Below, piece after piece: positions 43,578 to 55,199 of a stretch of DNA of 64,000 nt. Positions within the stretch are counted from its first letter, which is position 1, and the number at the start of each line of letters is the position of its first letter. The position numbers and the translations under genes are program-made. The stretch is from Nitrospirota bacterium (lineage in GTDB: Bacteria; Nitrospirota; Thermodesulfovibrionia; Thermodesulfovibrionales; UBA1546). Below the pieces are notes generated by a model. The model saw nothing but the letters and a program-made list of their open reading frames with translations. It was not told the DNA's origin and did no database searches. Location of the stretch: the NCBI GenBank assembly GCA_009773185.1, contig WPIF01000002.1, forward strand, positions 62,001 through 126,000, in the 5' to 3' direction.

Positions 43578-46151
43578 CTAATCTCCAATGACTATATTAA
43601 CAAGTTTGCCTTTAACAACAAAGACTTTTTTTATTGCCTTATGCCCTGTTGCCTCTTTTATCTTTGGTTCCTCAAGTGCCTTCTGTTTAATATCCTCATC
43701 AGAAAGTCCGGTTGGCATCAAGAGTTTTGCCTTTACCTTCCCGTTAACCTGTATTACAAGCTCAATCTCATCTTCCTTTGTTATATCTTCATCCCATGAA
43801 GGCCATCGCTGTTCAAGGATGCTTGCTTTGTTCCCGATTGTTTCCCATAGTTCTTCTGCAATATGAGGAGAAAATGGCGAAAGAAGCAGCAACAAGGCCT
43901 CTATACTGAATCTGAATACCTTCCAGTCTTCATCTGTCTTTGGTTCAAAGGATGTTATATCATTCACAAGTTCCATCAAGGCTGCAATTGCAGTATTGAA
44001 ATGATATTCCCGCTCTATGTCATTTGTTACGCGCTTAATGGTCTGGTGGGTTTTTCTTAGAAGCAGTGACGAGTGACGAGTGACAAGTGACGAGTTAGGT
44101 TTTAACTTCTGACACCTGTATTTATAAACTATTCCCCAAATCCTGTTTAAAAATCTGTAAGAGCCGTCAACTCCCTGGTCAGACCATTCAAGGTCTCTTT
44201 CCGGCGGCGCAGCAAAGAGTGAAAACAGCCTTGATGTATCAGCTCCGTATCTGTTTATGAGATGGTCAGGGTCGAGCACATTTTTTTTGGATTTTGACAT
44301 CTTCTCAACCCTTCCTCTTTCAACCGGCTTTCCGCATCTTGTGCATTTATCTTCCTTAACTTCTTCGGGGAAGAGCCATCCATGTTCAGGGCATTTAAGC
44401 GTTTCTTTGCATACCATCCCCTGTGTGAGGAGGTTTGTGAAAGGCTCGTCAAAGCCCATTATGCCGATATCTTTTATGACCCGAGTGAAAAATCTTGAAT
44501 AAAGAAGGTGCAGTACCGCATGTTCCACTCCGCCTATATACTGGTCAACAGGCATCCAGTAATCTATGGGTTTAGGGTTTAGGGGTTGGGGGTTAGCATT
44601 TTTTTTGTTACCAATCCCAAATCCCCAGTCCCCAGTCCCATTTTTTAAGCAATACGCGATGAAATACCATGATGAATCAACAAATGTATCCATTGTGTCT
44701 GTCTCGCGCCTGGCTTTGCCTTTGCATTTCGGGCAGGGCACATTCAGAAATTTCTCGGACTCTTTCAATGGCGAGCCTCCTGTACCTGTGAACTTTACGT
44801 CTTCAGGAAGTATTACAGGGAGTTCATTTTCAGGAACAGGCACAGCCCCGCATTTGGCGCAATAGATTATAGGGATAGGAGTGCCCCAGTATCTCTGCCT
44901 CGAAATTCCCCAATCGCGGAGCTTATAGTTTACTACCTTTTTGCCAAGCCCCTTTTTCTCTATGAACTTTGCTATCTCTGCCCTTGCGACATCACTTCTC
45001 AGCCTGCTGTATGAGCTTGAGTTGGCGAGTATGCCATCCTCTTCGAAAGCCTCTGTAAGCTCATGGCTCGTGGCTCGTGGCTCATTGCTTGCTGGAATAA
45101 TTACCTCCCTTATCGGCAAATCATATTTCTTTGCAAATTCAAAATCCCTCTGGTCATGAGCCGGCACTGACATTATCGCTCCTGTGCCGTATTCCATCAG
45201 CACAAAGTTAGCTATATATATAGGAATCTTTTCGTCATTTGCAGGATTTATCGCATAATGCCCTGTGAAAAGCCCTATCTTTTCATCTTCCTTGCCGTAT
45301 TGCTCTTTGATTTTATTAAGCGCTTTTTTGTCAGAAACAAGTTTCTCGGCAAGTTCATGCGCAGGAGCAATGCAGACAAATGTTGCGCCGAATAAGGTGT
45401 CAGCCCTTGTCGTGAATATTCTTATTTTGTCATTTGTGCCGTCTACCCTGAAGTCTGCTTCAAGCCCCTCGCTTTTACCAATCCAGTGCTTCTGCATGAG
45501 AACTACTTTTTCAGGCCATCCTTTAAGCCCATCGCACGCTCTGAGCAGGTCTTCTGCATAATTGGTTATCCTGAAGAACCATTGCTCAAGCTGTTTCTGG
45601 ATGACTGCTGTATCGCAGCGCCAGCATGCTCCGTCAATTACCTGCTCGTTGGCAAGGACTGTTGCGCATGAAGGGCACCAGTTTACAAATGATGATTTCC
45701 TGTATGCAAGCCCTTTTTCATACATCTTTAGAAAGAACCACTGGTTCCACTTGTAATATTCAGGGCTGCATGTTGTGACTTCCCTGTCCCAGTCATAGCT
45801 TAGGCCCATCCGGTTGAGCTGTTTCTTCATGTAGGCGATATTTTCATAAGTCCATTTTGCAGGATGTATGCCCTCTTTGATTGCTGCGTTTTCAGCAGGC
45901 ATCCCGAATGCGTCCCATCCCATTGGGTGAATGACATTAAAGCCCCGCATCCTTTTATACCTTGCTATAACATCGCCGATGGCATAGTTGCGGACATGCC
46001 CCATGTGGATTTTGCCTGAAGGATAGGGGAACATCTCAAGGCAGTAGAATTTTTTCTTTGCAGGGTCAGCCTCTGTCCTGAAAAGGTTTCTTTCAGCCCA
46101 GCGCTTCTGCCACTTTAGTTCAACTGTTTGCGGGTCGTATCTTTCGTCCAA
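43578..46151 (-). CDS. leuS: Leucyl-tRNA synthetase
   Basis: Class I aminoacyl-tRNA synthetase, 857 residues from a TTG start ([18 protein letters not shown]) with AGGAG 8 nt upstream. The track's ATG start would translate an upstream GTCATTCCC repeat ([11 protein letters not shown]). Motifs: [12 protein letters not shown] (HIGH), the editing domain ([12 protein letters not shown]) and KMSKSKKN (KMSKS). The gene contains three in-frame repeat-derived insertions: [31 protein letters not shown] and [12 protein letters not shown], all at surface-loop-like places. Confidence 0.95.
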   Translation of the reverse strand: MDERYDPQTVELKWQKRWAERNLFRTEADPAKKKFYCLEMFPYPSGKIHMGHVRNYAIGDVIARYKRMRGFNVIHPMGWDAFGMPAENAAIKEGIHPAKWTYENIAYMKKQLNRMGLSYDWDREVTTCSPEYYKWNQWFFLKMYEKGLAYRKSSFVNWCPSCATVLANEQVIDGACWRCDTAVIQKQLEQWFFRITNYAEDLLRACDGLKGWPEKVVLMQKHWIGKSEGLEADFRVDGTNDKIRIFTTRADTLFGATFVCIAPAHELAEKLVSDKKALNKIKEQYGKEDEKIGLFTGHYAINPANDEKIPIYIANFVLMEYGTGAIMSVPAHDQRDFEFAKKYDLPIREVIIPASNEPRATSHELTEAFEEDGILANSSSYSRLRSDVARAEIAKFIEKKGLGKKVVNYKLRDWGISRQRYWGTPIPIIYCAKCGAVPVPENELPVILPEDVKFTGTGGSPLKESEKFLNVPCPKCKGKARRETDTMDTFVDSSWYFIAYCLKNGTGDWGFGIGNKKNANPQPLNPKPIDYWMPVDQYIGGVEHAVLHLLYSRFFTRVIKDIGIMGFDEPFTNLLTQGMVCKETLKCPEHGWLFPEEVKEDKCTRCGKPVERGRVEKMSKSKKNVLDPDHLINRYGADTSRLFSLFAAPPERDLEWSDQGVDGSYRFLNRIWGIVYKYRCQKLKPNSSLVTRHSSLLLRKTHQTIKRVTNDIEREYHFNTAIAALMELVNDITSFEPKTDEDWKVFRFSIEALLLLLSPFSPHIAEELWETIGNKASILEQRWPSWDEDITKEDEIELVIQVNGKVKAKLLMPTGLSDEDIKQKALEEPKIKEATGHKAIKKVFVVKGKLVNIVIGD
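44065..44096. repeat. Heptamer array AGTGACG inside leuS
   Basis: AGTGACG, AGTGACG, AGTGACA and AGTGACG in tandem; in frame as [10 protein letters not shown] on the minus strand. Confidence 0.8.
44567..44640. repeat. Heptamer arrays GGGTTTA/ATCCCCA inside leuS
   Basis: TTTAGGG-type heptamers (GGGTTTA, GGGGTTG, GGGGTTA), then ATCCCAA, ATCCCCA, GTCCCCA and GTCCCA. Together they form an imperfect inverted arrangement, in frame in leuS. Confidence 0.75.
45061..45090. repeat. Heptamer array TGGCTCG inside leuS
   Basis: TGGCTCG, TGGCTCG, TGGCTCA and TTGCTT; read on the minus strand as [11 protein letters not shown] in the editing-domain region. Confidence 0.75.
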
Positions 46152-46175
46152 GATGTCTGCTCCTATTTTTGTTCT

Positions 46176-46258
46176 GTCATTCCCATGTAAATGGGAATCC
46201 AGATTTATTTCTGAGAACAATAAAACATATCCTGGATTCCCGCCTTCGCGGGAATGAC
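46176..46258. repeat. GTCATTCCC-type dispersed repeat upstream of leuS
   Basis: Terminal inverted ends GTCATTCCC and GGGAATGAC with inner CCCATGTAAATGGG and CCCGCCTTCGCGGG hairpins. Second copy of the repeat found inside the TMTC-like gene. Confidence 0.8.
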
Positions 46259-46402
46259 AACCGATAGTCCAAGATTCAGGTATTTATTATATCTGTGCAG
46301 AGAGGGGATTGACAAGGGCAGGGGCGAGCTGCACTATTACTCTTCTGACTATGGCACTATGGACTTTGGAACTTTTGAACTTGCAGTATGCCTGCAAAGG
46401 CG

Positions 46403-46438
46403 CAGTTGTCCGAAATTAACCCAGTTGCGGAATATGTG
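46403..46438 (+). repeat. 36-bp direct repeat, left copy (flanks wHTH-NTase pair)
   Basis: Starts CAGTTGTCCGAAATTAA and continues CAGTTGCGGA. 32 of 36 positions match the right copy at 47575. Each copy itself contains CAGTTG twice. The two copies enclose the 46622-47487 gene pair, 1,172 bp apart. Confidence 0.75.
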
Positions 46439-46546
46439 TAGGAAAATGCATCTTGTATTATTTAAATTGAGGCACTTCTGGGCTTTTGCGGTATGGAACT
46501 ATCGAAAACCGGCCGCTGCCCCTTTTCCGTCTCACCGAAATATACC

Positions 46547-46576
46547 TTGACAGGGGCATAGGTATTTATATACCAT
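46547..46576 (+). promoter_or_regulatory. Promoter of the wHTH-NTase operon
   Basis: Perfect TTGACA, an 18-bp spacer, then TACCAT. The -10 lies inside the first operator-like palindrome. Confidence 0.55.
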
Positions 46577-46608
46577 ATTACATGGTAATATTACCAAACA
46601 TTATGGTA
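46571..46608 (+). promoter_or_regulatory. Palindromic operator array upstream of the wHTH gene
   Basis: TACCAT-N5-ATGGTA (46571-46587) and TACCA-N7-TGGTA (46592-46608), spaced 21 bp (two helical turns). Between them is a perfect 14-bp palindrome TGGTAATATTACCA (46583-46596). Overlap with the -10 suggests autorepression by the winged-helix protein encoded 14 bp downstream. Confidence 0.65.
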
Positions 46609-46621
46609 AGAGAGGCTTGAA

Positions 46622-46951
46622 ATGCTGGAAGGATTGTTCGGGAATATCATAATCGAGAAAATCCTGTTTTTCCTTTTTGTATATGGCGAGGGATATCCCC
46701 TGGGCATGGCAAGGGTCTTCGGAGTGCCGGTAAACAGAATTCAGCAGCAGCTCAAAAGGCTCGAAAACAGCGGAATAGTTGCAAGCCGCCTTACAGGCAA
46801 TGTAAGGCTATATACCTTCAACCCGAGATTCCCATTTCTGAAGGAATTAAAGGAGCTTGTGGCAAAGGCTTATGAATTCGTCCCTGAAAAGGAAAAGGAC
46901 GTGTACTACAGAATGCGCAAAAGACCCAGAAGAGCAGGAAAGCCTCTATGA
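46622..46951 (+). CDS. Winged-helix DNA-binding protein (partner of NTase-like protein)
   Basis: 109 residues. Residues about 8-65 form a winged helix: IIIEKILFFLFVYGEGYPLGMARVFGVPVNRIQQQLKRLENSGIVASRLTGNVRLYTFNP, with the recognition helix in VPVNRIQQQLKRLE and the wing in SRLTGNVRLY. The C-terminus is basic (RMRKRPRRAG). Overlap of 4 nt (ATGA) with the NTase-like gene and the palindromes upstream suggest the autoregulated antitoxin or regulator of a two-gene module. Confidence 0.78.
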   Translation: MLEGLFGNIIIEKILFFLFVYGEGYPLGMARVFGVPVNRIQQQLKRLENSGIVASRLTGNVRLYTFNPRFPFLKELKELVAKAYEFVPEKEKDVYYRMRKRPRRAGKPL

Positions 46952-47487
46952 AAATCAAATGGAAAAGCATCGGCATCAAGGAACTCGCTGCAATCGTATC
47001 TGATAAACTCACTGAAAGCGGAATAGACGCAATTCTGGTGGGCGGAGCATGTGTTTCCATCTATACAAAGAACAAGTACCTGTCGAGCGATCTCGATTTT
47101 GTGTCCTCCACCTCCATAAAGGAAATTTCCCCTGTGCTGTTGAAACTGGGATTTGAGAGAAAAAGCTCACGTCATTTTGAGAGAAAAGACTGCCCTTTTT
47201 ATATAGAATTTGTTCCTCCCCCTGCTGCCCTGGGGAGTGAACCAGTTGTTGAGACAAACGTTTTGAAAACAAGGCTCGGGGATATTATATTACTTACACC
47301 AACCGACAGCGTCAAAGACAGGCTTGCTGCATATTATCATTGGACTGATCCTCAGGCGCTGGAGCAGGCCCTGCTTATTGCGCGGTCGCAAAAAATCAAT
47401 CTGCAAGAAGTAAAACGCTGGTCAGAGAAAGAAGGGCAGAAAGGAAAATATAATTTTTTCCTGAAGGCGATGAAGAGAAGCAAATAA
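46948..47487 (+). CDS. Nucleotidyltransferase-fold protein (AbiEii/MNT-like)
   Basis: 179 residues. The nucleotidyltransferase core is ILVGGACVSIYTKNKYLSSDLDFV (about 30-53): GG, a serine and the DxD metal pair. A likely third carboxylate lies in FYIEFVPPP. Such proteins act as toxins that modify tRNA or protein (AbiE, MenT) or as the MNT half of HEPN-MNT pairs. No HEPN gene is present; the partner here is a winged-helix protein translated in overlap. Toxin function is inferred. Confidence 0.72.
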   Translation: MKIKWKSIGIKELAAIVSDKLTESGIDAILVGGACVSIYTKNKYLSSDLDFVSSTSIKEISPVLLKLGFERKSSRHFERKDCPFYIEFVPPPAALGSEPVVETNVLKTRLGDIILLTPTDSVKDRLAAYYHWTDPQALEQALLIARSQKINLQEVKRWSEKEGQKGKYNFFLKAMKRSK

Positions 47488-47492
47488 TTTTT

Positions 47493-47529
47493 CTGCACTT
47501 GCTTACTTGCCGACTTGCCCGCTTGTCGA
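47493..47529. repeat. Octamer array ACTTGCCG after the NTase-like gene
   Basis: ACTTGCTT, ACTTGCCG, ACTTGCCC and GCTTGTCG in tandem. A CGCCC-GG-GGGCG hairpin follows at about 47543-47558. Confidence 0.6.
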
Positions 47530-47574
47530 AGCGCAGCGTAGAGTCGCCCGGGGCGACCCCGCTTCCTCACGACT

Positions 47575-47610
47575 CAGTTGTCCGAAATTAAAACAGTTGC
47601 GGAGTAGGTG
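47575..47610 (+). repeat. 36-bp direct repeat, right copy
   Basis: Same orientation and 32/36 match to 46403-46438. It lies between the NTase-like gene and the convergent DUF3800 gene. Confidence 0.75.
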
Positions 47611-47659
47611 AAGGAGGGCCTACTAAAAAACTGGGATGTGATTATTCTGCTAATTATTC

Positions 47660-48676
47660 CTAACGCTTGTTAGCTGCTTTTATCATAGGTCTGCAGCTTC
47701 TAATCATATTCCTTACTGCATCACTAGCGTGCTTTTCCTCAACAACACGCTCTTTAAACGCAATCAGATTGATCGGCGGTTTATTGTGAATAGCTTGAAC
47801 CATTAATTTCCCGAGCAAGAAAGCTGCCTTATTATTTTCCTTAAACCCTCCACGCAGACACCGCCTTACACCAGAGGCAAGGAGGTCGGCTATCTGAATC
47901 CCCACGCTGCGTTTCGAGTCCTCAAATTTCAAATTTTTACGTAAGACCTTTTGGATGTTCAGACCTGAATTTACCTCCAACCCATAGAGTTCCTTTAGAT
48001 AGGTAGGGGCTTGACCTTTTTCATACATATATGGTGCTAGTGGGCTATAGTCAAACCCTTCGATCATAATTAAAGGTTTATCTATCGACATAGTTTGTAA
48101 CAACGCTGGCGTTATTTTTTCAAATGCATCTTCAAACTCTGTCTTTGATACATTTTTCTGATCGATTTTCCAGCGAAAGATGCTTAGCGCATTTGGATTT
48201 CTCTGAACAAAATACGGTATCAAGCGGCCTACCACATCAAATATAAGATTAACCTGGCAGTAAAGCTGGACATAAAGCTGTGGAGAAAGGCTTCGTAATT
48301 GTTCTGCAAGTATTCTTACTCCCTTCTTACCACTCTCATATTTCACTTTGTCGATATGAACAAGGACGGCTTCAGCCTGATGGTATTGATGATCCTTTAC
48401 TGCATCCAAATCATTACAGCCCGCATCTGTTGCCGTACAAAACAGTACCCCATTTAACAACCCTATATCTTGTATAAAATCAAGGTAATCATGTTCTTGA
48501 ACATGTTTAAGCTTTATTTCGGCAAAAACATTAGCATTGCATTTTCTCTTCAGTTTGTTTAAGGCAGTCTCAATCTTTCTTTCAGACTCTGGGGTGGCGT
48601 AAGCAGCGACTGAATTCCATGTACCATGCTGTGAAGCATTTACAAAGGAGCCTGACTCATCTATAAAAATATTCAT
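47660..48676 (-). CDS. DUF3800-domain protein
   Basis: 338 residues. It opens NIFIDESGSF, the acidic first strand of DUF3800 (RNase H-like fold), and has the C-terminal acidic motif VGIQIADLLASGVRRC at about 265. The middle is variable. DUF3800 proteins are frequent in mobile and defence neighbourhoods; their activity is unproven, possibly nuclease. It lies next to the direct repeat and the wHTH-NTase pair, between leuS and aspS. Confidence 0.8.
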   Translation of the reverse strand: MNIFIDESGSFVNASQHGTWNSVAAYATPESERKIETALNKLKRKCNANVFAEIKLKHVQEHDYLDFIQDIGLLNGVLFCTATDAGCNDLDAVKDHQYHQAEAVLVHIDKVKYESGKKGVRILAEQLRSLSPQLYVQLYCQVNLIFDVVGRLIPYFVQRNPNALSIFRWKIDQKNVSKTEFEDAFEKITPALLQTMSIDKPLIMIEGFDYSPLAPYMYEKGQAPTYLKELYGLEVNSGLNIQKVLRKNLKFEDSKRSVGIQIADLLASGVRRCLRGGFKENNKAAFLLGKLMVQAIHNKPPINLIAFKERVVEEKHASDAVRNMIRSCRPMIKAANKR

Positions 48677-48815
48677 GAATGCCCCTTGTTTAGAGAGCTA
48701 TGTTGCATGCGGCTGTTTGTGATGATTTTAGGGGGAAATTATGGGTTCTGTCAAGAAGAATCTCTAGAAAAATATCTATGCTGTGAATGCTTAACTCAAA
48801 AGCAAAAAAAGATTT

Positions 48816-50597
48816 CTACTCTACCGGCACATCAGTCTTTATATGAAGTTCTTTGAGTTGTTTGGGCTCGACTGTTGAAGGCGCTCCTGACATCATGCAG
48901 AATGCCTTCTGGGTTTTTGGGAATGCTATAACGTCTCTTATTGAAGTTGCGCCGACCATTATCATCACGAGCCTGTCAAGGCCGAGAGCTATTCCTCCAT
49001 GCGGAGGCGCGCCGTACTGGAGCGCATCAAGAAGGAATCCGAACTTCATCTTTGCATCTTCTTCAGAGATATCTAAAACCTCGAACATCTTCTTTTGCAC
49101 ATCCTGCCTGTGGATACGAATGCTTCCGCCGCCTATCTCATAGCCGTTAAGGACAATGTCATAAGCCTTTGCCTTAAGGGATGAAAGCATGTCTTTGTCA
49201 TTAATATTTCCCGAAAGCATTTTTTCTATATCATCATCCATCGGGGATGTGAACGGATGGTGCATTGCCTGAAACCTTGATTCTTCCTCGTCCCACTCAA
49301 GCAATGGGAAATCCAGAATCCATGCGAATTTATATCCGGGCTTAATCAGGTTTAATCTTTCACCCAGTGCAAGCCTCATCCTGCTTAATACATCATATGT
49401 CACCTTTGGCTTGTCAGCTACAAACATCATCAAATCGCCTTCTTTCGCCTCAAGCCTCTCAGCCATCTTTTTTAAGACATCTTCCGGGAAGAACTTTGCT
49501 ATGGGAGATTCAAAACCATTCTTGACCTTTATCCATGCAAGGCCTTTTGCGCCGAATGACTGCGCCTCTGCTGTAAGCATGTCTATCTCTTTTCTTGAAA
49601 GAGCTGCCATTCCTTTTCCATTTATGGCCTTTACCATTCCCCTGTTATTTATTGCATCGAGGAAAACCTTGAACGTGCCCTTCAAAGCGAGGTCTGCCAT
49701 GTCTTTAAGTTCAAGGCCGAATCTTAAATCAGGCTTGTCATTTCCAAACCTCTCCATTGACTCGTGAAAACTCAGCCTCTGAAACGGGGTTTCGACATCT
49801 ATATTCATAACATCCTTGAAGAGTTTTTTCATCATGCCTTCCATGAGAGAAAGCACATTTTCCCTGTCAACAAATGACATCTCCAAATCCACCTGAGTAA
49901 ATTCAGGCTGGCGGTCGGCACGCAGGTCTTCATCCCTGAAACATTTCACTATCTGAAAATATTTTTCCATTCCTGCAACCATCAATATCTGCTTAAACAA
50001 CTGCGGCGATTGCGGAAGCGCATAGAAATGTCCGGGATTTAATCTGCTCGGCACAAGATAATCCCTTGCGCCTTCAGGAGTTGATTTTGTGAGCATCGGA
50101 GTCTCGATTTCAAGAAATCCTTTTTCATCGAGATAATCCCGCATTACCTTTGAGATTCTATGCCGCATTATAAGGTTCTGCTGCATCTCAGGCCGCCTGA
50201 GGTCAAGGTATCTGTGTTTTAACCTGAGCGCCTCTCCTGCGTCAGCTGCCTCTTCCATGTTATAGGGCAAAGGTGAAGCCTCGTTCAGGACTTCCAGCTT
50301 GTTTACGTACAGCTCTGCCATGCCGGTAGGGATATTCGGATTTTCTGTTCCTTCAGGCCTTTTTCTTATTTCGCCTGATACTGCTATAACATATTCAGCG
50401 CGGAGGTCATGGGCCTTTGTATGCGCATCTCCTGCGATATCCGGGCTGAATACAATCTGGCAGAGGCCGCTCCTGTCACGCAGGTCTATGAAAATGAGCC
50501 CTCCGTGGTCTCTTCTCCTGAAGACCCATCCTGCAATGCTTATGCTTGAGCCTATGTCGGTTTCTCTAATCTCTCCGCAATTTTTATCTCTTCTCAT
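48816..50597 (-). CDS. aspS: Aspartyl-tRNA synthetase (bacterial type)
   Basis: Class II synthetase, 593 residues from ATG 50597 ([16 protein letters not shown]) with CCGGAG upstream. The track start adds residues from the overlapping rluB frame. N-terminal OB-fold ([26 protein letters not shown]), motif 2 region [16 protein letters not shown], a bacterial GAD insertion (about 295-420) and motif 3 [12 protein letters not shown]. It overlaps the end of the rluB-like gene by 14 nt. Whether it is discriminating or also charges tRNA-Asn was not determined. Confidence 0.95.
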   Translation of the reverse strand: MRRDKNCGEIRETDIGSSISIAGWVFRRRDHGGLIFIDLRDRSGLCQIVFSPDIAGDAHTKAHDLRAEYVIAVSGEIRKRPEGTENPNIPTGMAELYVNKLEVLNEASPLPYNMEEAADAGEALRLKHRYLDLRRPEMQQNLIMRHRISKVMRDYLDEKGFLEIETPMLTKSTPEGARDYLVPSRLNPGHFYALPQSPQLFKQILMVAGMEKYFQIVKCFRDEDLRADRQPEFTQVDLEMSFVDRENVLSLMEGMMKKLFKDVMNIDVETPFQRLSFHESMERFGNDKPDLRFGLELKDMADLALKGTFKVFLDAINNRGMVKAINGKGMAALSRKEIDMLTAEAQSFGAKGLAWIKVKNGFESPIAKFFPEDVLKKMAERLEAKEGDLMMFVADKPKVTYDVLSRMRLALGERLNLIKPGYKFAWILDFPLLEWDEEESRFQAMHHPFTSPMDDDIEKMLSGNINDKDMLSSLKAKAYDIVLNGYEIGGGSIRIHRQDVQKKMFEVLDISEEDAKMKFGFLLDALQYGAPPHGGIALGLDRLVMIMVGATSIRDVIAFPKTQKAFCMMSGAPSTVEPKQLKELHIKTDVPVE

Positions 50598-51324
50598 CGT
50601 TTCTCCGGCCAACAACTTCCTTTTTTATCTTACTTACTTCTTCAGGCGTCAGATATCTTATCTCACCCGGAGGAAGCTTCCCAAGTTCTATCCCATTAAT
50701 ACGCACTCTTTTAAGTTTCAGGACCGAATGCCCTACTTTTTGGAACATCCTTCTTACCTGTCTTTTTTTCCCCTCATATATTGTAATTTCTATCCAGGAA
50801 TTTTCCTCGGTCTTCCTGAGCTTTTTTAACCTGGCCGGCGAGGTCATTCCGTCTTCAAGTTTTACCCCTCTTTTCAGTTTTTCTATTTTATCGTCCTCTA
50901 TAAGGCCCTTTATTTTAACATGATATGTCTTTGGAATCTTCTTTGACGGATGCAGAATGGCATGCGTAAAATCTCCGTCATTTGTCAGAAGCAGAAGCCC
51001 TTCTGAATCATAATCAAGCCTTCCCACAGGGAATACCCTGTATTTTATTTTTCTCAGGTAATCCCTTATGGACGGCCTTTCCTCTGCTTCCGAGAGCGTT
51101 GTAATCACGCCTCTGGGTTTGTTAATCATGAGGTATACTTTTGGCTCGGGCCTTGTAAGAAGTTTACCGTCGAGCTTTATATGGTCTTTTGTCATGTCTG
51201 CCTTCATTCCGAGGGCAGCAACTTGCCCGTTAACAGTGACCCTTCCTTCGAGGATTATCTCTTCTGCGCCTCTTCTTGAGGCAATTCCCATCTTTGCGAG
51301 TATCTTCTGCAGCCGTTCTTCCAT
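50584..51324 (-). CDS. rluB: RsuA/RluB-family pseudouridine synthase
   Basis: Converts uridine to pseudouridine in rRNA. 246 residues. S4 RNA-binding domain ([31 protein letters not shown], about 3-33), then the catalytic domain with [19 protein letters not shown] (catalytic Asp about 104) and [10 protein letters not shown] short C-terminal basic tail follows. The 23S (RluB) assignment over 16S RsuA is based on general similarity only. Confidence 0.85.
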   Translation of the reverse strand: MEERLQKILAKMGIASRRGAEEIILEGRVTVNGQVAALGMKADMTKDHIKLDGKLLTRPEPKVYLMINKPRGVITTLSEAEERPSIRDYLRKIKYRVFPVGRLDYDSEGLLLLTNDGDFTHAILHPSKKIPKTYHVKIKGLIEDDKIEKLKRGVKLEDGMTSPARLKKLRKTEENSWIEITIYEGKKRQVRRMFQKVGHSVLKLKRVRINGIELGKLPPGEIRYLTPEEVSKIKKEVVGRRNDEKR

Positions 51325-51400
51325 AGTTTATGATGATAACATAAAGATATATGCTACTGGCAATTTTAAGGACATTCTTAAATTATAGATAGAAAAAATA

Positions 51401-51525
51401 GTAACAGGATAAATCTTTCGCTCATTCTCGGTCGAATCGACCTCCGAGGATTTTGCCTCTTTATATTTTCATTTTATGCTGTAGGACTATCGGCAAAATA
51501 AGCCGCTCAAGACCAATCCTGTTAC
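51401..51525 (-). repeat. Hairpin repeat element 5 (between rluB-like and pncC)
   Basis: Arms GTAACAGGATAAATCTTTCG and GTAACAGGATTGGTCTTGAG (right arm reverse-complemented) pair. Core CGCTCATTCTCGGTCGAAT/CGACCTCCGAGG and CTATCGGCAAAATAAGCCGCTC. It lies in a divergent gap, so any RNA would be a 5' leader. Confidence 0.8.
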
Positions 51526-51622
51526 TAGCTGAAAGGTCAACCTTATGCCGTTCCTATTTAAAATGTCTGAAAATTAGTATATATTTATAGCAACCGGTGG
51601 ATTCATTATTTAAGGGGTAAAT

Positions 51623-54152
<2,530 letters not shown>

Positions 54153-54204
54153 TAAGGCTTAAGACTTTATTATATTAGTTGAAAATGCAGAGAAGGAGAA
54201 GGTT

Positions 54205-54696
54205 ATGAGAAGTTGGCTTATTTTTTTAACAGCAATCATTCTGTTGTCAATTTTTATATCTCCTGCATCATCCGAGATTTACAAATGGAAAGATAAGGAT
54301 GGAAATATTTTTTACTCTGATTCCCCTCCGGCTGGCATTGATGTGCAAAAAAAGAAATTCAGGGAGGACAGAATCGAAAGGCAGGAAACAAAAGAGAGCA
54401 GTCATAAGTCAGAAAACAATACATTAAAAGAGAACAAACCATACAGTGATGTAGAGGTCGTCATGTATATGACGTCGTGGTGCGGATATTGCAAAAAGGC
54501 AAGAGAGTATATCAATTCTCTCGGCGTAAGATTAACCGAATATGATGTGGAGCGGGATAAAAGTAAAAATAGCGAAATGCTGAGTAAAAGCGGGGGATAT
54601 AAAGGAGTTCCGCTTATTGATGTCGAAGGCGTAATAATAAGGGGGTATGTGCCGGATGCTATCAAAACAGCAGTAGAAAAAAGTAGGAGTCTATGA
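54205..54696 (+). CDS. Exported DUF4124-glutaredoxin protein
   Basis: 163 residues: signal peptide (LIFLTAIILLSIFISPASS), a DUF4124 segment (EIYKWKDKDGNIFYSDSPP, about 25-43), a charged linker and a C-terminal glutaredoxin fold with the redox pair SWCGYCKKA (about 91-99) and the cis-Pro region KGVPLIDVEG. It would act in the periplasm or at the membrane as a thiol-disulfide reductant. It overlaps the next gene by 4 nt. Confidence 0.85.
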   Translation: MRSWLIFLTAIILLSIFISPASSEIYKWKDKDGNIFYSDSPPAGIDVQKKKFREDRIERQETKESSHKSENNTLKENKPYSDVEVVMYMTSWCGYCKKAREYINSLGVRLTEYDVERDKSKNSEMLSKSGGYKGVPLIDVEGVIIRGYVPDAIKTAVEKSRSL

Positions 54697-55043
54697 AGAT
54701 AAATGGTTATTCCTTCGGCAAGATTACTGTTGACGGAAAGACCTATACCTCTGATGTGGTTATCTATCCTGAAAGGGTTGATTCGTCATGGTGGCGGAAG
54801 GAAGGGCATTATCTCCAGCCGGTTGATTTGGAGGAGATATTTAAAGCGAAGCCTGATATTTTGATAATAGGTGCTGGCCATGATGGAGTAATGAGGGTTC
54901 CGGATGAGACATTAAATTTTATTAAGGCAAAGAGAATTAATGTTTATGCCGATAAAACCGGCAGGGCGGTTGAAGAATATAATAGACTTCAGGCTGAAAA
55001 AACTAAAAAGATAGTGGTCGCCGCTCTACATCTTACGTGTTGA
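54693..55043 (+). CDS. Mth938-like domain protein
   Basis: 116 residues covering the whole Mth938/DUF498 domain (the NDUFAF3-like fold): INGYSFGKITVDGKTYTSDVVIYP, DILIIGAGHDG and VYADKTGRAVEEYNRL. Function in bacteria is not established. The coupled start (ATGA overlap with the glutaredoxin gene) shows they are co-translated. Confidence 0.82.
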   Translation: MKINGYSFGKITVDGKTYTSDVVIYPERVDSSWWRKEGHYLQPVDLEEIFKAKPDILIIGAGHDGVMRVPDETLNFIKAKRINVYADKTGRAVEEYNRLQAEKTKKIVVAALHLTC

Positions 55044-55049
55044 GCATAA

Positions 55050-55175
55050 TATGCGGGAGGGAATTGTCTTGAGCGGTTTTTTTGCCTGCCTCTATGCAGA
55101 ATGCATGGACAGGCAAAACCTCGGAGGTCGCCGGAGGCGACTGAGAATGAGCGAAAGATTGTTCCCTCCCGCATA
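55050..55175 (+). repeat. Hairpin repeat element 6
   Basis: The best-paired copy: arms TATGCGGGAGGGAATTGTCTT and TATGCGGGAGGGAACAATCTTT (right arm reverse-complemented). Subtype B core GAGCGGTTTTTTTGCCTGCC...CAGGCAAAACCTCGG, hairpin GGTCGC-CGGA-GGCGACT, then GAGAATGAGCG. Confidence 0.85.
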
Positions 55176-55199
55176 CTATAGAGTTATTAGATTATAAAG

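Noticed and set aside
43497-45090. CRISPR-like or VNTR interpretation of the heptamer arrays
   Set aside because: Units of 7-8 bp with no spacers, lying inside coding sequence.
46254-46550. 98-residue ORF upstream of the winged-helix gene
   Set aside because: It starts in the GTCATTCCC repeat and spans the direct repeat; no ribosome binding site and no recognisable motif.
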